From contig NZ_RJAD01000004.1 of assembly GCF_003999995.1 (NCBI RefSeq), positions 186,001-250,000 of the forward strand: 64,000 bases of DNA, read 5' to 3'. Made by a program: the position numbers and the translations under genes. This document shows, in pieces, positions 36,669 through 48,292 of the stretch (position 1 is the stretch's first letter; every line of letters begins with the position of its first letter). The notes under the pieces were generated by a model, which was not told the DNA's origin, made no database searches, and saw only the letters and a list, made by a program, of their open reading frames with translations. This DNA comes from Microbacterium sulfonylureivorans. GTDB lineage: Bacteria > Actinomycetota > Actinomycetes > Actinomycetales > Microbacteriaceae.

Positions 36669-37634
36669 TCAGCCCTTGACCGCCCCGGCGACGAGCCCAC
36701 CGGTCATGCGTCCCTGGACGATGAGGAAGAAGATCACGACGGGGATCGAGATGAGGGTCGCTCCGGCCATCACCGCGCCCCAGTTGGTCGCCTCGGTGGC
36801 GGACTGGAACGAGTTGAGCCACGTCGGCAGCGTCAGGTTGTAGCCCTTCATCAGCAGCAGCGCCATCGTGAACTCGTTCCACGCCTGGATGAAGGCGAAG
36901 ATGCCCGTCGCGACGAGTCCCGGTGCCAGCAGCGGGAATGTCACACGGCGGAACGCCTGCGACTTCGTGCAGCCGTCGATCATCGCGGCCTCTTCGAGGT
37001 CGGCGGGGACGCCGGCGACGAATCCGCGCAGCGTCCAGATCGTGAACGGGATGACGCTGGCGAGGTACACGATCCCGAGGCCCAGCATCGTGTTCATGAG
37101 GTGCCAGTCGTCGATCATCCCGTAGATCGTGAACATCATCGCCTCGCCCGGGATCATCTGGATGATCAGCACCGAGACGATGAAGCCGCGACGGCCCTTG
37201 AAGTGGTATCGAGCGACGGCGATCGACGCGAGGAAGGCGAACAGGAGCGTCGCGATGAGCACGCCCACGGTCACGATCGTCGAGGTCATGAGCGCGTGCG
37301 GGAAGTCGGTCTGACCCGGCGCCGCCTCGCGCGTCCACGCCGTGATGTAGTTCTGCCACGTCAGCTCGAGGGGCACGAGGCTGGGGCTGCGGCTGATGAT
37401 CTTGTTCGCCGGCGTCAGCGACATGTTGATCATCCAGTACACCGGGAAGACCGAGCAGAAGAAGACGATGATCGCGGCGACGTTGAGGAACGTACGAGTG
37501 GCGATCCGCTTCCCCGACGGGCGGCGCGACTCGATGGAGCGCTTCCGGGGCGTCTGGGGCTCGCCGCCCTCTCCGAGGACGTCTTCGACGCCGATCGTGC
37601 CGAGCTGGGTGCTCGCATTGATCTGGGTGCTCAC
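36669..37634 (-). CDS. Sugar ABC transporter permease, MalG/NgcG type
   Basis: 321 residues, six membrane helices. Seen: the ATPase-contact EAA loop in VPADLEEAAMIDGCTKSQAF. The N-terminal cytoplasmic extension of about 45 residues is longer than usual. GTG start overlaps the stop of the other permease gene. No ATPase gene lies in the operon, so a shared MsiK-type ATPase elsewhere must power it (inference). Confidence 0.92.
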   Translation of the reverse strand: MSTQINASTQLGTIGVEDVLGEGGEPQTPRKRSIESRRPSGKRIATRTFLNVAAIIVFFCSVFPVYWMINMSLTPANKIISRSPSLVPLELTWQNYITAWTREAAPGQTDFPHALMTSTIVTVGVLIATLLFAFLASIAVARYHFKGRRGFIVSVLIIQMIPGEAMMFTIYGMIDDWHLMNTMLGLGIVYLASVIPFTIWTLRGFVAGVPADLEEAAMIDGCTKSQAFRRVTFPLLAPGLVATGIFAFIQAWNEFTMALLLMKGYNLTLPTWLNSFQSATEATNWGAVMAGATLISIPVVIFFLIVQGRMTGGLVAGAVKG

Positions 37635-38608
37635 AGCTCTTCCTCCTTCAGCGTCGAGCGCACGTATCCCCACGACAGGATGAGCAGCAGGACCACCATC
37701 ACCACGCCGATCGCGCTCGTGAAGCCGAAGTCGCCCGGACCCTGCCGGAACATGTACGTGCCGAGGACGTTCGTCTCGGAGGCGAGGCCGCCGCGGCTCT
37801 GCAGCGCGTAGACCTGCGTGAAGATGCGCAGGTTCCAGATGATCTGGAGCACCAGGATCACCACGAGCACGCTGCGGATGTAGGGGAAGACCACGAAGCG
37901 GAACCGCTTCAGACCGGTCGCGCCGTCGAGCGCGGCCGCCTCGAGCACCTCGCCGGGGACCTGACCGAGCGCCGCGTAGGTGGTGAAGGCGACGAACGGG
38001 ATGCCCTGCCAGACGACGATGATCGTCAGGACGAAGAAGAACGACCACGGGTCGAGCAGCCACGAGTGGTTGGTCCAGTCGTCGGTGCCGGTGATTGTAT
38101 TGAGCGCCCAGTTGACCACGCCGTACTGGGTGTCGAAGATCCAGCCCCAGACGACAGTGGCCGCGAGCGGCGGCATCGCCCAGGCGAGCAGGAGACCGAC
38201 CGAGACGAGCACGCGCATCGCGCGGCCGAGGCGGGTCATCAGGACGGCGACGATGACGCCGAGCCCGATGATGAGGATCGTCATGACCACCATCAGTCCC
38301 AGGCTGCGCATCAGCACCGCCGGGAAGCCCGAGGTCGTGAACAGCTTCACGTAGTTCTCGAGGCCGATGAAGTCGGGGAGCGTGCCCTGGACCTTGTTCT
38401 TCACACTCGCGTCGGTGAAGGACTGGATGACCATGAGCACGGCCGGGTAGCCGACCATGACGCCGAGGATGATCAAGGCGGGGCCGAGCAGTGTCCAGGC
38501 GCCGCGCGCCTCGCGGCGGGCCTTGGCCTTCTCGCGCGCGGTCGGCTGGGCCGGACGCGGCTTGTCGACCGGGCCGGCGGGGGCCGGTGCGGTGGCGATG
38601 TCGCTCAT
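37631..38608 (-). CDS. Sugar ABC transporter permease, MalF/NgcF type
   Basis: 325 residues, about six membrane helices after a 35-residue charged N-terminus. Seen: EAA loop VPGEVLEAAALDGATGLKRF and WGWIFDTQYGVVNW. AGAGGAGG lies 5 bases before the ATG. Partner of the MalG-type permease. Confidence 0.92.
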   Translation of the reverse strand: MSDIATAPAPAGPVDKPRPAQPTAREKAKARREARGAWTLLGPALIILGVMVGYPAVLMVIQSFTDASVKNKVQGTLPDFIGLENYVKLFTTSGFPAVLMRSLGLMVVMTILIIGLGVIVAVLMTRLGRAMRVLVSVGLLLAWAMPPLAATVVWGWIFDTQYGVVNWALNTITGTDDWTNHSWLLDPWSFFFVLTIIVVWQGIPFVAFTTYAALGQVPGEVLEAAALDGATGLKRFRFVVFPYIRSVLVVILVLQIIWNLRIFTQVYALQSRGGLASETNVLGTYMFRQGPGDFGFTSAIGVVMVVLLLILSWGYVRSTLKEEEL

Positions 38609-38750
38609 TTCGCCTCCTCTCTGAGGAACCTGGGAGGGCGCGGCGAGGCGCACTCGGAATCGGGGATGTTCAGGAGCGGACCGGTCTCCAGGTCAACCGC
38701 GGGTGCGCATCGGATGCCGCATCCCGAGCCTGACCGAGGGATCGGTCCCC

Positions 38751-38784
38751 GGCAAGGGGCCCCGCGGAGCGGGGACCCCCTGCC
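38751..38784 (-). terminator. Strong stem-loop between the binding-protein gene and the permease genes
   Basis: On the minus strand GGCAGGGGGTCCCCGC, loop TCC, and GCGGGGCCCCTTGCC fold into a long GC stem with one bulge or mismatch. It starts about 10 bases after the binding-protein stop. Such stems between periplasmic-binding-protein and permease genes lower or stabilize messages so that the binding protein is made in excess; here partial termination is likely because the permease genes have no other visible promoter. Confidence 0.75.
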
Positions 38785-38794
38785 GGGTCTCGTA

Positions 38795-40057
38795 CTACTG
38801 GTTGAGGATCGCCTCGATCTGAGCGTCGAGCTCCTCGGCGATGGCCTTCACGTCGCCACCCTGAGCGATCTTGACGAGCGCGTCCGGGATGACCAGCGCG
38901 GCCTCGACCTCGCCCCAGTTGGGGCTCATCGGGGTGAACTTCGAGTTGGCCAGGGCCTTGGCCTGCGCCTGGGTGATCTCGTCATCCGGCAGCGACGAGG
39001 CGGCCGAGATGATTCCGGGGGTGAGGCCACCCTCGGCGAGGAGCTGCTGGTAGCCCTCGGAGAGCAGGATCTCGAGAGCGGCCTTGGCCTTCTCGGGCGA
39101 GTCGCTCTTCTGCGCGACCGCGACGTTCGATCCGCCGGCGAAGATCGGGGCGGTGGTGCCCTCTTCGAGGCCGGGGAGCGGGAACGCCGACAGGTCCTTG
39201 CCGTAGGTCTCGGGGCATCCGGGGTTCTCGGCGTCAGCCTCGGCCAGGATCGACCACTTCACCCAGCCGGGAGCCGAGATGTACGCGATCTCGCCGGCGC
39301 AGAACGGGACCTGCGGGTTGGCCTCGTCGCCGTCCGCCGGGGCGTTCGTCGCGCCGAGGTAGACCTCCTGGAGCTGCTCCAGGCCCGCGACCGACTCGTC
39401 GCTCGAGAACTGGGCGTCCCACGTGTCGCCGTCCTGGACGGCGATCTCGCCGCCGTGCGCCCACACGTAGGGAAGCGCGTTGTACCAGTCCTTGCCCGGG
39501 GCGTAGATGCCCGAGACGGTGTCGGTGTGCATCGCGATGCCCTGCGCGACGTACTCGTCGAGCGTGGTGGGGTTCGGGTCGGTGACGATCTGCGGCGTGT
39601 AGAACACGATGCGACCGCCGGCGTAGTACGGGGCGGCGTAGAACGCGCCGTCGTACGTGCCCGCGTCGACGAGACCGGGCAGCAGGTCGTCGCCGCCGAG
39701 CTCCTCCTGGATGTCGGAGATGTCGAGGAACAGGCCCTGGTCGATGAAGCCGAGCGCCTGCGTGTTGCCGACCTCGACGACGTCGGGCGAGTCGTTGGAC
39801 GACAGCGCGGCGACGTAGGTCTCGCTGGTGTCGGCCCAGGTCTTCTCCTCGATGTTGAGGGTCCAGCCCTCGTTCTCCGACTCGAACGTGTCCTTCAGGT
39901 ACTCGCGTGCCGTGTCCGGCGTGTCCGTGCCGACGAGCCAGACGGTGATCTCACCGGTCTCGGCTTCGCTCGGGGTGGCACCGCTGCCACCGGCGCAGCC
40001 GGCGAGAACGACAGCCGAAGCGCCGACGAGCGCGAGGGCTCCGAGCTTCTTGTTCAT
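38795..40057 (-). CDS. Sugar ABC transporter substrate-binding lipoprotein
   Basis: 420 residues of the extracellular solute-binding family 1. Lipoprotein signal with lipobox LAGC (Cys 21). Seen: ITVWLVGTDTPD, SSNDSPDVVEVGN, and SPEKAKAALEILLSEGYQ. Captures a sugar outside the cell; operon content (ROK regulator, ROK kinase, nagB) suggests GlcNAc or chitobiose. GAAGGAAG precedes the ATG. Confidence 0.94.
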   Translation of the reverse strand: MNKKLGALALVGASAVVLAGCAGGSGATPSEAETGEITVWLVGTDTPDTAREYLKDTFESENEGWTLNIEEKTWADTSETYVAALSSNDSPDVVEVGNTQALGFIDQGLFLDISDIQEELGGDDLLPGLVDAGTYDGAFYAAPYYAGGRIVFYTPQIVTDPNPTTLDEYVAQGIAMHTDTVSGIYAPGKDWYNALPYVWAHGGEIAVQDGDTWDAQFSSDESVAGLEQLQEVYLGATNAPADGDEANPQVPFCAGEIAYISAPGWVKWSILAEADAENPGCPETYGKDLSAFPLPGLEEGTTAPIFAGGSNVAVAQKSDSPEKAKAALEILLSEGYQQLLAEGGLTPGIISAASSLPDDEITQAQAKALANSKFTPMSPNWGEVEAALVIPDALVKIAQGGDVKAIAEELDAQIEAILNQ

Positions 40058-40160
40058 GGTGTCTTCCTTCGTGTGTTTTCTCTTGGTGTTTCCGGGGGAT
40101 CGGGTGACCCATCCGGTGGGGGATACATCTGGTGGGGCGGACCCCGTGGGACGCGGCGGG

Positions 40161-41360
40161 CTAGGAGACCCCGAGTTGTCCCGACAGAACCATGACGGCG
40201 GCGCCGCGCAGGACGATGTCCTGGCCTTGCTCCGTCATCCGCACCCGCACGCTGTCGTGGAACTGCGCCAGCGTCCGTGCGCGGAGTGTCTCGACGGTCG
40301 CTTCCGCGAGGGGCCCGTCGAGAAGTTCAGGGGGGCCGGAGAGCACGATCTCCGACAGGTCGAGCACGCCGACCACGGGCGCGAGTGCGATGCCGAGGCG
40401 CTCCCCCGCGTCGCGGAGGATCCCCTCGCGGTCTTCCGGGGCGGATGCCGCGGCCAGCCGCTTCGACAGCGACGGCACCGACAGCCAGGCCTCGAGGCAT
40501 CCGACCTTGCCGCAGCCGCAGCCGGGCCCGCCGTCGGTGCCCACCGTGACGTGCCCGATCTCACCCGCGGCGAAGCGGCTGCCGCGCATGGGCTGACCGC
40601 CGGCGAGCAGGCCGGAGCCGACACCGCGGCCGACCTTGACCAGGAGGACGTCGTCTCCCGCGCCGCCGAACGTGTACTCGGCGAGCACCGCGGCGTTGGC
40701 GTCGTTGGCGACGAGGACGGGAAGCCCGAGGGCGTTCTGCAGGGCGCCCTCGAGGTCGAACCCCGCCCAGCCGAAGTTCGGGGCCGTGAGGATCACGCCG
40801 CGGTCGTCGACGACACCGGGGGTGCCGACGCCGATGCCGAGGACGGGCGCGTGCGAGTCCGCCACGAGCACGCGGGCGAGCTCGACGACCGTGGCGACCA
40901 CGTCGTCGGCCGGCGGGAGGGGAACCTCCCGACGGGCGACGATGTCGCCGTCGAGAGTCAGCACCGCGCCGATGAAGGTGTCGCTTCCCGACAGGTCGAT
41001 GCCGACGATACGGTGGCCGGCTCGGTCGAGGTCGACGAGGATCGCGGGCTTTCCGGGGCCGGATGCCTCGCGCACACCCATCTCTGCGACGAATCCGTCG
41101 GCGATGAGCTCGGCGACGAGGTCGGAGATGGTGACCCGGGTGAGGCCCGTCTCCCGCGAGAGATCCGCGCGGCTCATGGCACCCTGGTGGAAGAGCGTCT
41201 GCAGCACGAGGGAACGGTTGTGGCCGCGTGCGTGCTCAGGGAGGACCTTCCCGCCCTGACGCAGCGATCGCCCTGGCCCGAAGCCGCGGCCGTTCGCGTT
41301 TCCTGAAGGGTGCGGCGGCTCGATGGTGGAAGAGCCGCGCTGCACTTCCGATGCAGACAT
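40161..41360 (-). CDS. ROK-family transcriptional repressor (NagC/XylR type)
   Basis: 399 residues. A 40-residue Gly/Pro-rich N-terminus, then a winged helix (about 48-95: MSRADLSRETGLTRVTISDL), then a ROK domain with GIDLSGSDTFIG and zinc site CGCGKVGC. The first phosphate loop reads DLSGS rather than DxGxT, consistent with a sugar sensor that no longer phosphorylates. First gene of the uptake cluster; a palindrome touches its start codon, suggesting autorepression. Confidence 0.9.
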   Translation of the reverse strand: MSASEVQRGSSTIEPPHPSGNANGRGFGPGRSLRQGGKVLPEHARGHNRSLVLQTLFHQGAMSRADLSRETGLTRVTISDLVAELIADGFVAEMGVREASGPGKPAILVDLDRAGHRIVGIDLSGSDTFIGAVLTLDGDIVARREVPLPPADDVVATVVELARVLVADSHAPVLGIGVGTPGVVDDRGVILTAPNFGWAGFDLEGALQNALGLPVLVANDANAAVLAEYTFGGAGDDVLLVKVGRGVGSGLLAGGQPMRGSRFAAGEIGHVTVGTDGGPGCGCGKVGCLEAWLSVPSLSKRLAAASAPEDREGILRDAGERLGIALAPVVGVLDLSEIVLSGPPELLDGPLAEATVETLRARTLAQFHDSVRVRMTEQGQDIVLRGAAVMVLSGQLGVS

Positions 41361-41387
41361 GTTTGTTAGTAGACCTTACGAACAAAC
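41361..41387. promoter_or_regulatory. ROK-type palindromic operator at the repressor start codon
   Basis: Arms GTTTGTTAGTA (41361-41371) and TACGAACAAAC (41377-41387) form an 11-base inverted repeat with one mismatch and a 5-base spacer. The element abuts the ATG, and TACTAA within it reads as a -10 box on the minus strand. The repressor mRNA is therefore probably leaderless or nearly so, and binding would block its own promoter. Confidence 0.78.
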
Positions 41388-41507
41388 AACGCGCAACCCC
41401 TGAATCGGGTTTGAGCGGGGTGTTTACAAAACTGTTACATCTCATGGTCGACACGCGCCGGACGCGCGCGGCCCGTGCGCTCCGAGACCGTCGCCTACAG
41501 TGGGACG

Positions 41508-42005
41508 ATGCGAACGCCGATCCTCCCCCGCCGCATCGCCGCCCTGACGGTGGCCGCCGTCGCACTCGTCGGTCTGTCCGGATGCGCCGGCTTCCCGGCC
41601 GGGTCCCCCTCGTCCGCGCCGACATCGAGCGCATCGGGCGACGCCGGCTCCGGCGAGGGATCGGGTGACGGCACGCAGACGACCGAGGAGGCCTGCCAGC
41701 TCGTCACCGACATCATGACGGAGGCGACCGCGGGGTTCGAGAACATGGACCCGAACGACCCCGACGCGGTCGTCGAGGAGATGGAGGCCGCCGTCCAGAG
41801 CCTCGCCGATGCGTCGTCGCAGATCTCGAACGAGGAAGTCGCAGCGATCCTCCCCGACATGCAGGCGATGTTCCAGCAGGTGGCCGACCTCATGGCGGCG
41901 ATCGTGGCCGGAGACGCCTCGAAGGTCGGCGAGCTCGAGGGACTGGGCGCGAGCTTCCAGGAGACGGGCGCGCGGTTCGAGGAGCTGTGCGCTCCCGCGG
42001 AGTGA
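41508..42005 (+). CDS. Small secreted lipoprotein of unknown function
   Basis: 165 residues. Signal peptide RRIAALTVAAVALVGLSGC with lipobox LSGC, a Ser/Gly linker, then an alpha-helical Glu/Asp-rich domain with two cysteines (EACQLV and EELCAPAE) that could form a disulfide. TACAGT (41496-41501) lies 6 bases before ATG 41508, so a leaderless start. No family recognised. Confidence 0.78.
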   Translation: MRTPILPRRIAALTVAAVALVGLSGCAGFPAGSPSSAPTSSASGDAGSGEGSGDGTQTTEEACQLVTDIMTEATAGFENMDPNDPDAVVEEMEAAVQSLADASSQISNEEVAAILPDMQAMFQQVADLMAAIVAGDASKVGELEGLGASFQETGARFEELCAPAE

Positions 42006-42109
42006 CGCGCCACCGCTGCATGCCCCGGCCGTGATCGGCTCGTTGCGCGATCGCTCAGGCGCGTCCCTTACCATGGGAACACTGTTTCTCACCACCGGGG
42101 GGTGACGAC

Positions 42110-44203
42110 GTGACGGATCTGGCGACCAAGTCGGGCGCTGACAAACCGCAGCCCGATGACGCTGCGGTCGTCGACGACGCTTCGATCGTCGACGACGCGG
42201 GCACGCACGACACCACCGAGGATGCCTCTGACGGCATGGACGGCACGGTCGATGAGCTCGCCGACGCCGAGCCGTCGGACGACGCCGACCCCGAGCCCGT
42301 CCCCGCGGACGAGGCCGATCCCGCCGTCGACGTCACCGACGATGGCACGGCAGCCGACACAGACGAGTCCGAGCCGCAGAGCGCGCAGGACGAGGCCGAA
42401 CCCGAAGGCGACGTGCAGACCGGGGCCGAAGCGGCGGAGTCCGAGATCGAGATCGAGCCCGAGGTGGAGGCGGAGCCGGAGGCCGACGAGGCCGAGGCTG
42501 CGGAGCTCGCAGAGGTTCAGCCCCCCGTCGCGGAGACCCCCGCCGACGCCGACCTCCCGGCCGAGCCGGTCGAAGCGTCCGAGGATGCCGATGGCGGGGC
42601 CGACGAGGTCGAGGTCCTCACCGACGACGAGCTCGACGCGTTCGTCACCGAGGCTGCCGCGGCCGATGCGACCGGCGAGGGAACGACCGTCCTCGACGCC
42701 ACCCCGACGGCCGTGGCCGAGACCGCCGTCCTCACCGCTCCAGCCGACACCGCCGTCGCGGCCGGAGCCTCCCCGGCACCCGGAGCCGACGCGCCCGTCG
42801 GCGGCGGACCGGACTCGCCGTCGTTCGCGTGGGCGCCGTTGGAGCCGAAGCCCGAGAAGAGCCGCAAGGCCCTGTGGATCGGACTCGGCGCCGGAGTCGC
42901 GGTCATCGCGATCGCGGTCGCCTCAGTGACCCTCATCGCCCCCGGCACCTCGATCGGCGGGGTTCCCGTCGGATTCCTGCCCGTCGCGGCCGCGACCGAT
43001 GCCGTGCAGCAGCGCCTCGCGACGACCACGATCGTGCTGACCGGCGAGGGCGGCGACGCCGAGCTGACCGGCGCCGACCTGGGCGCGTCCGTCGACGCCG
43101 ACGGTCTCGTCGCCGATGCCTACGCCGCCAACCCGCTGTGGAACGTCACGGCGTGGTTCCCGGCATCCGTCGACGCGCCGGTGCGCATCGATCAGGAGGC
43201 AGCCACCTCCGCGCTCCGCGCCGCCGCACCCGATCTCTACACCGACGCCGTCGACGCGACGCTCGCCTTCGACGCGACGTCCGCCACCTACGTGACCACC
43301 CCGGCGGAGCCCGGCACCGGGATCGACGTCGACGCGGTCCGCGCTGCGCTGCAGGAGGCCTTCGCGTCGGGCGAGACGCGTGTCGAGCTCGAGACGACCG
43401 TCGCCCCCGTCGAGGCGAGCACCCCGACGTACGTGGCAGAGGCCTCGGCCGAGCGACTCAACGGCATCCTCACGACCGCAGGCTTCTACGTCGGCAGCGA
43501 GCGGACCGTGCCGGTCAGCCGTGCGGTCGCGGCGTCGTGGCTCACGGTGACGCCGGGCGAGCGCGGCACGTTCGACATCGAAGCCGACGCCACGGCGATC
43601 GATGAGATCGTCGCGACGCTACCCAAAGCCGTCGACCGCGAGCTCGTCGACGCCAAGGTGATCACCGACTCCGGCGGCGAGGTCCTCAGTGAGCTCACCG
43701 CGGGTGTGAGCGGACGCGAGCTCGGCGACACCAGCGGCATCGCCGACGAGTTCGCCGCGCAGCTCGCGGCCGGCGACGCCCGCTACGAGCTTCCGGTCGA
43801 GGAGACCGAGTTCGCCACCACGGCGCTCGAGCGTCGCATCGAGGTCGACCTCAGCGCGCAGACGACCTATCTCTTCGAGAACGACAAGGTCATCGCCAGC
43901 TACGCGATCTCGTCGGGCCTGCCCGCGACGCCGACGCACACCGGCTCGTTCCGCATCTTCGCGCACGTGAGCATGCAGGACATGGGCGCCCTCTGCTACA
44001 ACCCGGAGGCGCAGAACAGCTACTGCACCGAGAACGTGCCCTGGATCACGTACTTCAACGGCGACCAGGGCTTCCACGGCACGTACTGGCACAACAACTT
44101 CGGCAACCAGATGAGCCACGGCTGCGTGAACATGCCCATCGACGTCGCCAAGTTCGTCTACGACTGGGCTCCGACCGGCACCGAGGTCTACGTCCACGCC
44201 TGA
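42110..44203 (+). CDS. L,D-transpeptidase (YkuD) with long acidic cytoplasmic tail
   Basis: 697 residues, GTG start after GGGGGGTGA. Residues 1 to about 250 are almost entirely Asp/Glu/Ala/Pro without basic residues; a membrane helix follows (about 262-286, [20 protein letters not shown]), then two putative peptidoglycan-binding-type repeats and a YkuD domain with [10 protein letters not shown] and catalytic SHGCVNMPI. It cross-links or modifies peptidoglycan outside the membrane. The acidic tail is much longer than in typical family members. Confidence 0.92.
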   Translation: MTDLATKSGADKPQPDDAAVVDDASIVDDAGTHDTTEDASDGMDGTVDELADAEPSDDADPEPVPADEADPAVDVTDDGTAADTDESEPQSAQDEAEPEGDVQTGAEAAESEIEIEPEVEAEPEADEAEAAELAEVQPPVAETPADADLPAEPVEASEDADGGADEVEVLTDDELDAFVTEAAAADATGEGTTVLDATPTAVAETAVLTAPADTAVAAGASPAPGADAPVGGGPDSPSFAWAPLEPKPEKSRKALWIGLGAGVAVIAIAVASVTLIAPGTSIGGVPVGFLPVAAATDAVQQRLATTTIVLTGEGGDAELTGADLGASVDADGLVADAYAANPLWNVTAWFPASVDAPVRIDQEAATSALRAAAPDLYTDAVDATLAFDATSATYVTTPAEPGTGIDVDAVRAALQEAFASGETRVELETTVAPVEASTPTYVAEASAERLNGILTTAGFYVGSERTVPVSRAVAASWLTVTPGERGTFDIEADATAIDEIVATLPKAVDRELVDAKVITDSGGEVLSELTAGVSGRELGDTSGIADEFAAQLAAGDARYELPVEETEFATTALERRIEVDLSAQTTYLFENDKVIASYAISSGLPATPTHTGSFRIFAHVSMQDMGALCYNPEAQNSYCTENVPWITYFNGDQGFHGTYWHNNFGNQMSHGCVNMPIDVAKFVYDWAPTGTEVYVHA

Positions 44204-44234
44204 CGCGCGTCCCGCCCCGGGCGGGGAATGAGAA

Positions 44235-44265
44235 GAGCGGATGCCTCGGCCGAAGGCATCCGCTC
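44235..44265. terminator. Bidirectional terminator between ldt and icd
   Basis: GAGCGGATGCCT (44235-44246) and AGGCATCCGCTC (44254-44265) form a 12-base perfect stem with a 7-base loop between the convergent genes. Pyrimidine-rich flanks follow on both strands. The stem contains the GGATGCC/GGCATCC motif. Confidence 0.85.
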
Positions 44266-44279
44266 CTCTCGTCGTCGGC

Positions 44280-46499
<2,220 letters not shown>

Positions 46500-46549
46500 C
46501 GGGTTCGTCTCCGTTCGGGTGGTGATTCCAGACTATCGCAACGCGAAAG

Positions 46550-46567
46550 TATCTCGACGTCGAGATA
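46550..46567. promoter_or_regulatory. Palindromic operator TATCTCGACGTCGAGATA upstream of icd
   Basis: A perfect 18-base palindrome lying 51 bases before the icd GTG; the DNA on both sides is AT-richer. The core TCTCGACGTCGAGA recurs 52 bases before sucC (63500-63513), and both copies are preceded by ACGCGAAA. I infer control of TCA-cycle genes by one regulator, which is not identified here. Confidence 0.8.
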
Positions 46568-46643
46568 ACTCTCGGTGTGAAATCCACGTTAAGGAGCGAC
46601 CTCGACAGTGCCGGATGCCGACATCCGGGCTAGCCTTTGCCTT

Positions 46644-47096
46644 ATGTCTGAGCTCCGACTTGTCGAACTGTCCGCCGCGACGATCGTCGCGGTCAACAAC
46701 ATGTCGCTCAAGCCCGGTCAGGAGCAGTTCCTGGCCCCGATCAGCTACGGCATCGCAGCGACTGTGATCAACCCGCAGACGTCGTGGCAGCGCGTCGTGC
46801 TGGACGGCGACGAGGTCGTCGGATTCGTGAGCGCGAACTTCGACCCCGAGGCCCCGCAGGAGCACTTCAAGGCCGTTCTCTGGCGCATCAACGTCGACGC
46901 CGACGACCAGGGCCGCGGCGTGGGCCGGTTCGCCGTGGAGAAGCTCCTCGACGAGGCACGCGAGCGGGACGTCGACCGCGTCAACGTCATCTACGAGGCC
47001 GGCGAGGGCGGCCCTGAGGCATTCTTCCAGCGTGTAGGCTTCACGCCAGTCGGCGAGACCGAGTACGGTGAAGTCATCGCAGAGATCCGACTCTGA
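46644..47096 (+). CDS. GNAT-family N-acetyltransferase
   Basis: 150 residues. Seen: the acetyl-CoA-binding segment DADDQGRGVGRFAVEKLL (Q/R-x-x-G-x-G/A) and VIYEAGEGGPEAFFQRVGF, as in spermidine/spermine-type GNAT enzymes. Substrate unknown. TAGCCT (46631-46636) is followed by 7 bases and the ATG, so the mRNA is probably leaderless. Confidence 0.87.
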   Translation: MSELRLVELSAATIVAVNNMSLKPGQEQFLAPISYGIAATVINPQTSWQRVVLDGDEVVGFVSANFDPEAPQEHFKAVLWRINVDADDQGRGVGRFAVEKLLDEARERDVDRVNVIYEAGEGGPEAFFQRVGFTPVGETEYGEVIAEIRL

Positions 47097-47160
47097 CCGA
47101 CACCTCGCGCTCCATCCCGTACGCGTAACCGCGACACAGCCCGTCCGGGCTCCTGAGACC

Positions 47161-47209
47161 GGCGGCGGGGCCTCGAATACCCCTCCCCCATCGAGGCCCC
47201 GTCGCCTTT
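47161..47209 (+). terminator. Intrinsic terminator after the GNAT gene
   Basis: GGCGGCGGGGCCTCGA (47161-47176) and TCGAGGCCCCGTCGCC (47191-47206) form a 16-base stem with one mismatch, a 14-base loop and a short TTT tail. One of the clearest terminators in the window. Confidence 0.88.
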
Positions 47210-47254
47210 CGGGTCTCACCCGGTCGACACTGGCGCCGGACTAGGGTGAACGTC

Positions 47255-48220
47255 GTGCCGAGATTCGACCTCTCCCCCGCCGAGCTGGAGCTGTACGCCC
47301 CCGATGTGCGGGAGCCCGCCGACTTCGACGCCTTCTGGGCGGACACGATCGCGGACGCGCGTCGCCACGACGCACCGCCGATCGTCACCGCGGTCGAGAC
47401 GCCGCTGCGCCTGATGGACGTGTTCGACGTGACCTTCTCCGGCTTCGCGGGCGATCCCGTCCGGGCATGGCTGACGCTCCCCGCCGGCGCGAACGATCCC
47501 CTCCCGGCCGTTGTCGAGTACAACGGCTACGGCGGCGGCCGCGGCCTTCCCGGCGAACGCGTCGGCTGGACGGCGGCCGGCTACGCCCACCTCTTCATGG
47601 ACACACGCGGTCAGGGCTCGATGTGGGGCGCCGCCGGCGCGACGCCCGACCCGCACGGCACCGGGCCCTCGGCCAGCGGATTCATGACCCGCGGCATCGA
47701 AGACCCCGCGGGCTACTACTACCGCCGCGTCTACGCCGATGCGGTGCGGGCGGTCGACGCGGTGCGCGCCCTCCCGCAGGTCGATCCTTCACGCGTCGCG
47801 GTCTGCGGCGGGAGTCAGGGCGGCGGCATCGCCCTCGCGGCGGCCGGGCTGAGCGAGGGACTCGTCGCCGTCATGCCCGACGTGCCCTTCCTGTGCCACT
47901 TCGAGCGGGCCGTCGGCCTCACCGACCGCGATCCCTACCAGGAGGTGGTCCGCTACCTCGCGGTGCACCGGGGTTCGGAAGACCGCGTGTTCGAGACGCT
48001 GTCCTACTTCGACGGCGCCAACATGGCGCGACGAGCGGATGCCGCGGCCCTGTTCTCCGTCGGTCTGCTCGACCCCGTCTGTCCGCCGTCGACGGTCTAC
48101 GCGGCGTTCAACCGGTACGCCGGGCCGAAGCAGATCGAGGTCTACGCCCACAACGAGCACGAGGGCGGCCAGGCGTACCAGTGGCACGCGCAGGCACGGT
48201 TCCTCGCGGGGATGGTCTAG
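47255..48220 (+). CDS. Acetyl xylan esterase / cephalosporin-C deacetylase family
   Basis: 321-residue alpha/beta hydrolase of carbohydrate esterase family 7. Seen: YNGYGGGRGLPGERVGW, FMDTRGQGSMWG, nucleophile Ser in VCGGSQGGGIA, Asp in GLLDPVCPPST and His in NEHEGGQAY. Removes acetyl groups from xylo-oligosaccharides or similar. Start set at GTG 47255 because TAGGGT (47242-47247) is 7 bases upstream; GTG 47246 would overlap that -10 box. Confidence 0.92.
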   Translation: MPRFDLSPAELELYAPDVREPADFDAFWADTIADARRHDAPPIVTAVETPLRLMDVFDVTFSGFAGDPVRAWLTLPAGANDPLPAVVEYNGYGGGRGLPGERVGWTAAGYAHLFMDTRGQGSMWGAAGATPDPHGTGPSASGFMTRGIEDPAGYYYRRVYADAVRAVDAVRALPQVDPSRVAVCGGSQGGGIALAAAGLSEGLVAVMPDVPFLCHFERAVGLTDRDPYQEVVRYLAVHRGSEDRVFETLSYFDGANMARRADAAALFSVGLLDPVCPPSTVYAAFNRYAGPKQIEVYAHNEHEGGQAYQWHAQARFLAGMV

Positions 48221-48292
48221 CCGCGGCATCCGCTCGTCGTATCTCCCTCGCCGCCGCCACGACGGGCGGGGTGACACGATGAAGGAATGCAT

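Noticed and set aside
34927..41360. DasR/NagR (dre) sites near nagA, nagB and the importer
   Set aside because: I searched for the TGGTCTAGACCA type site and saw none; only the ROK palindrome is present.
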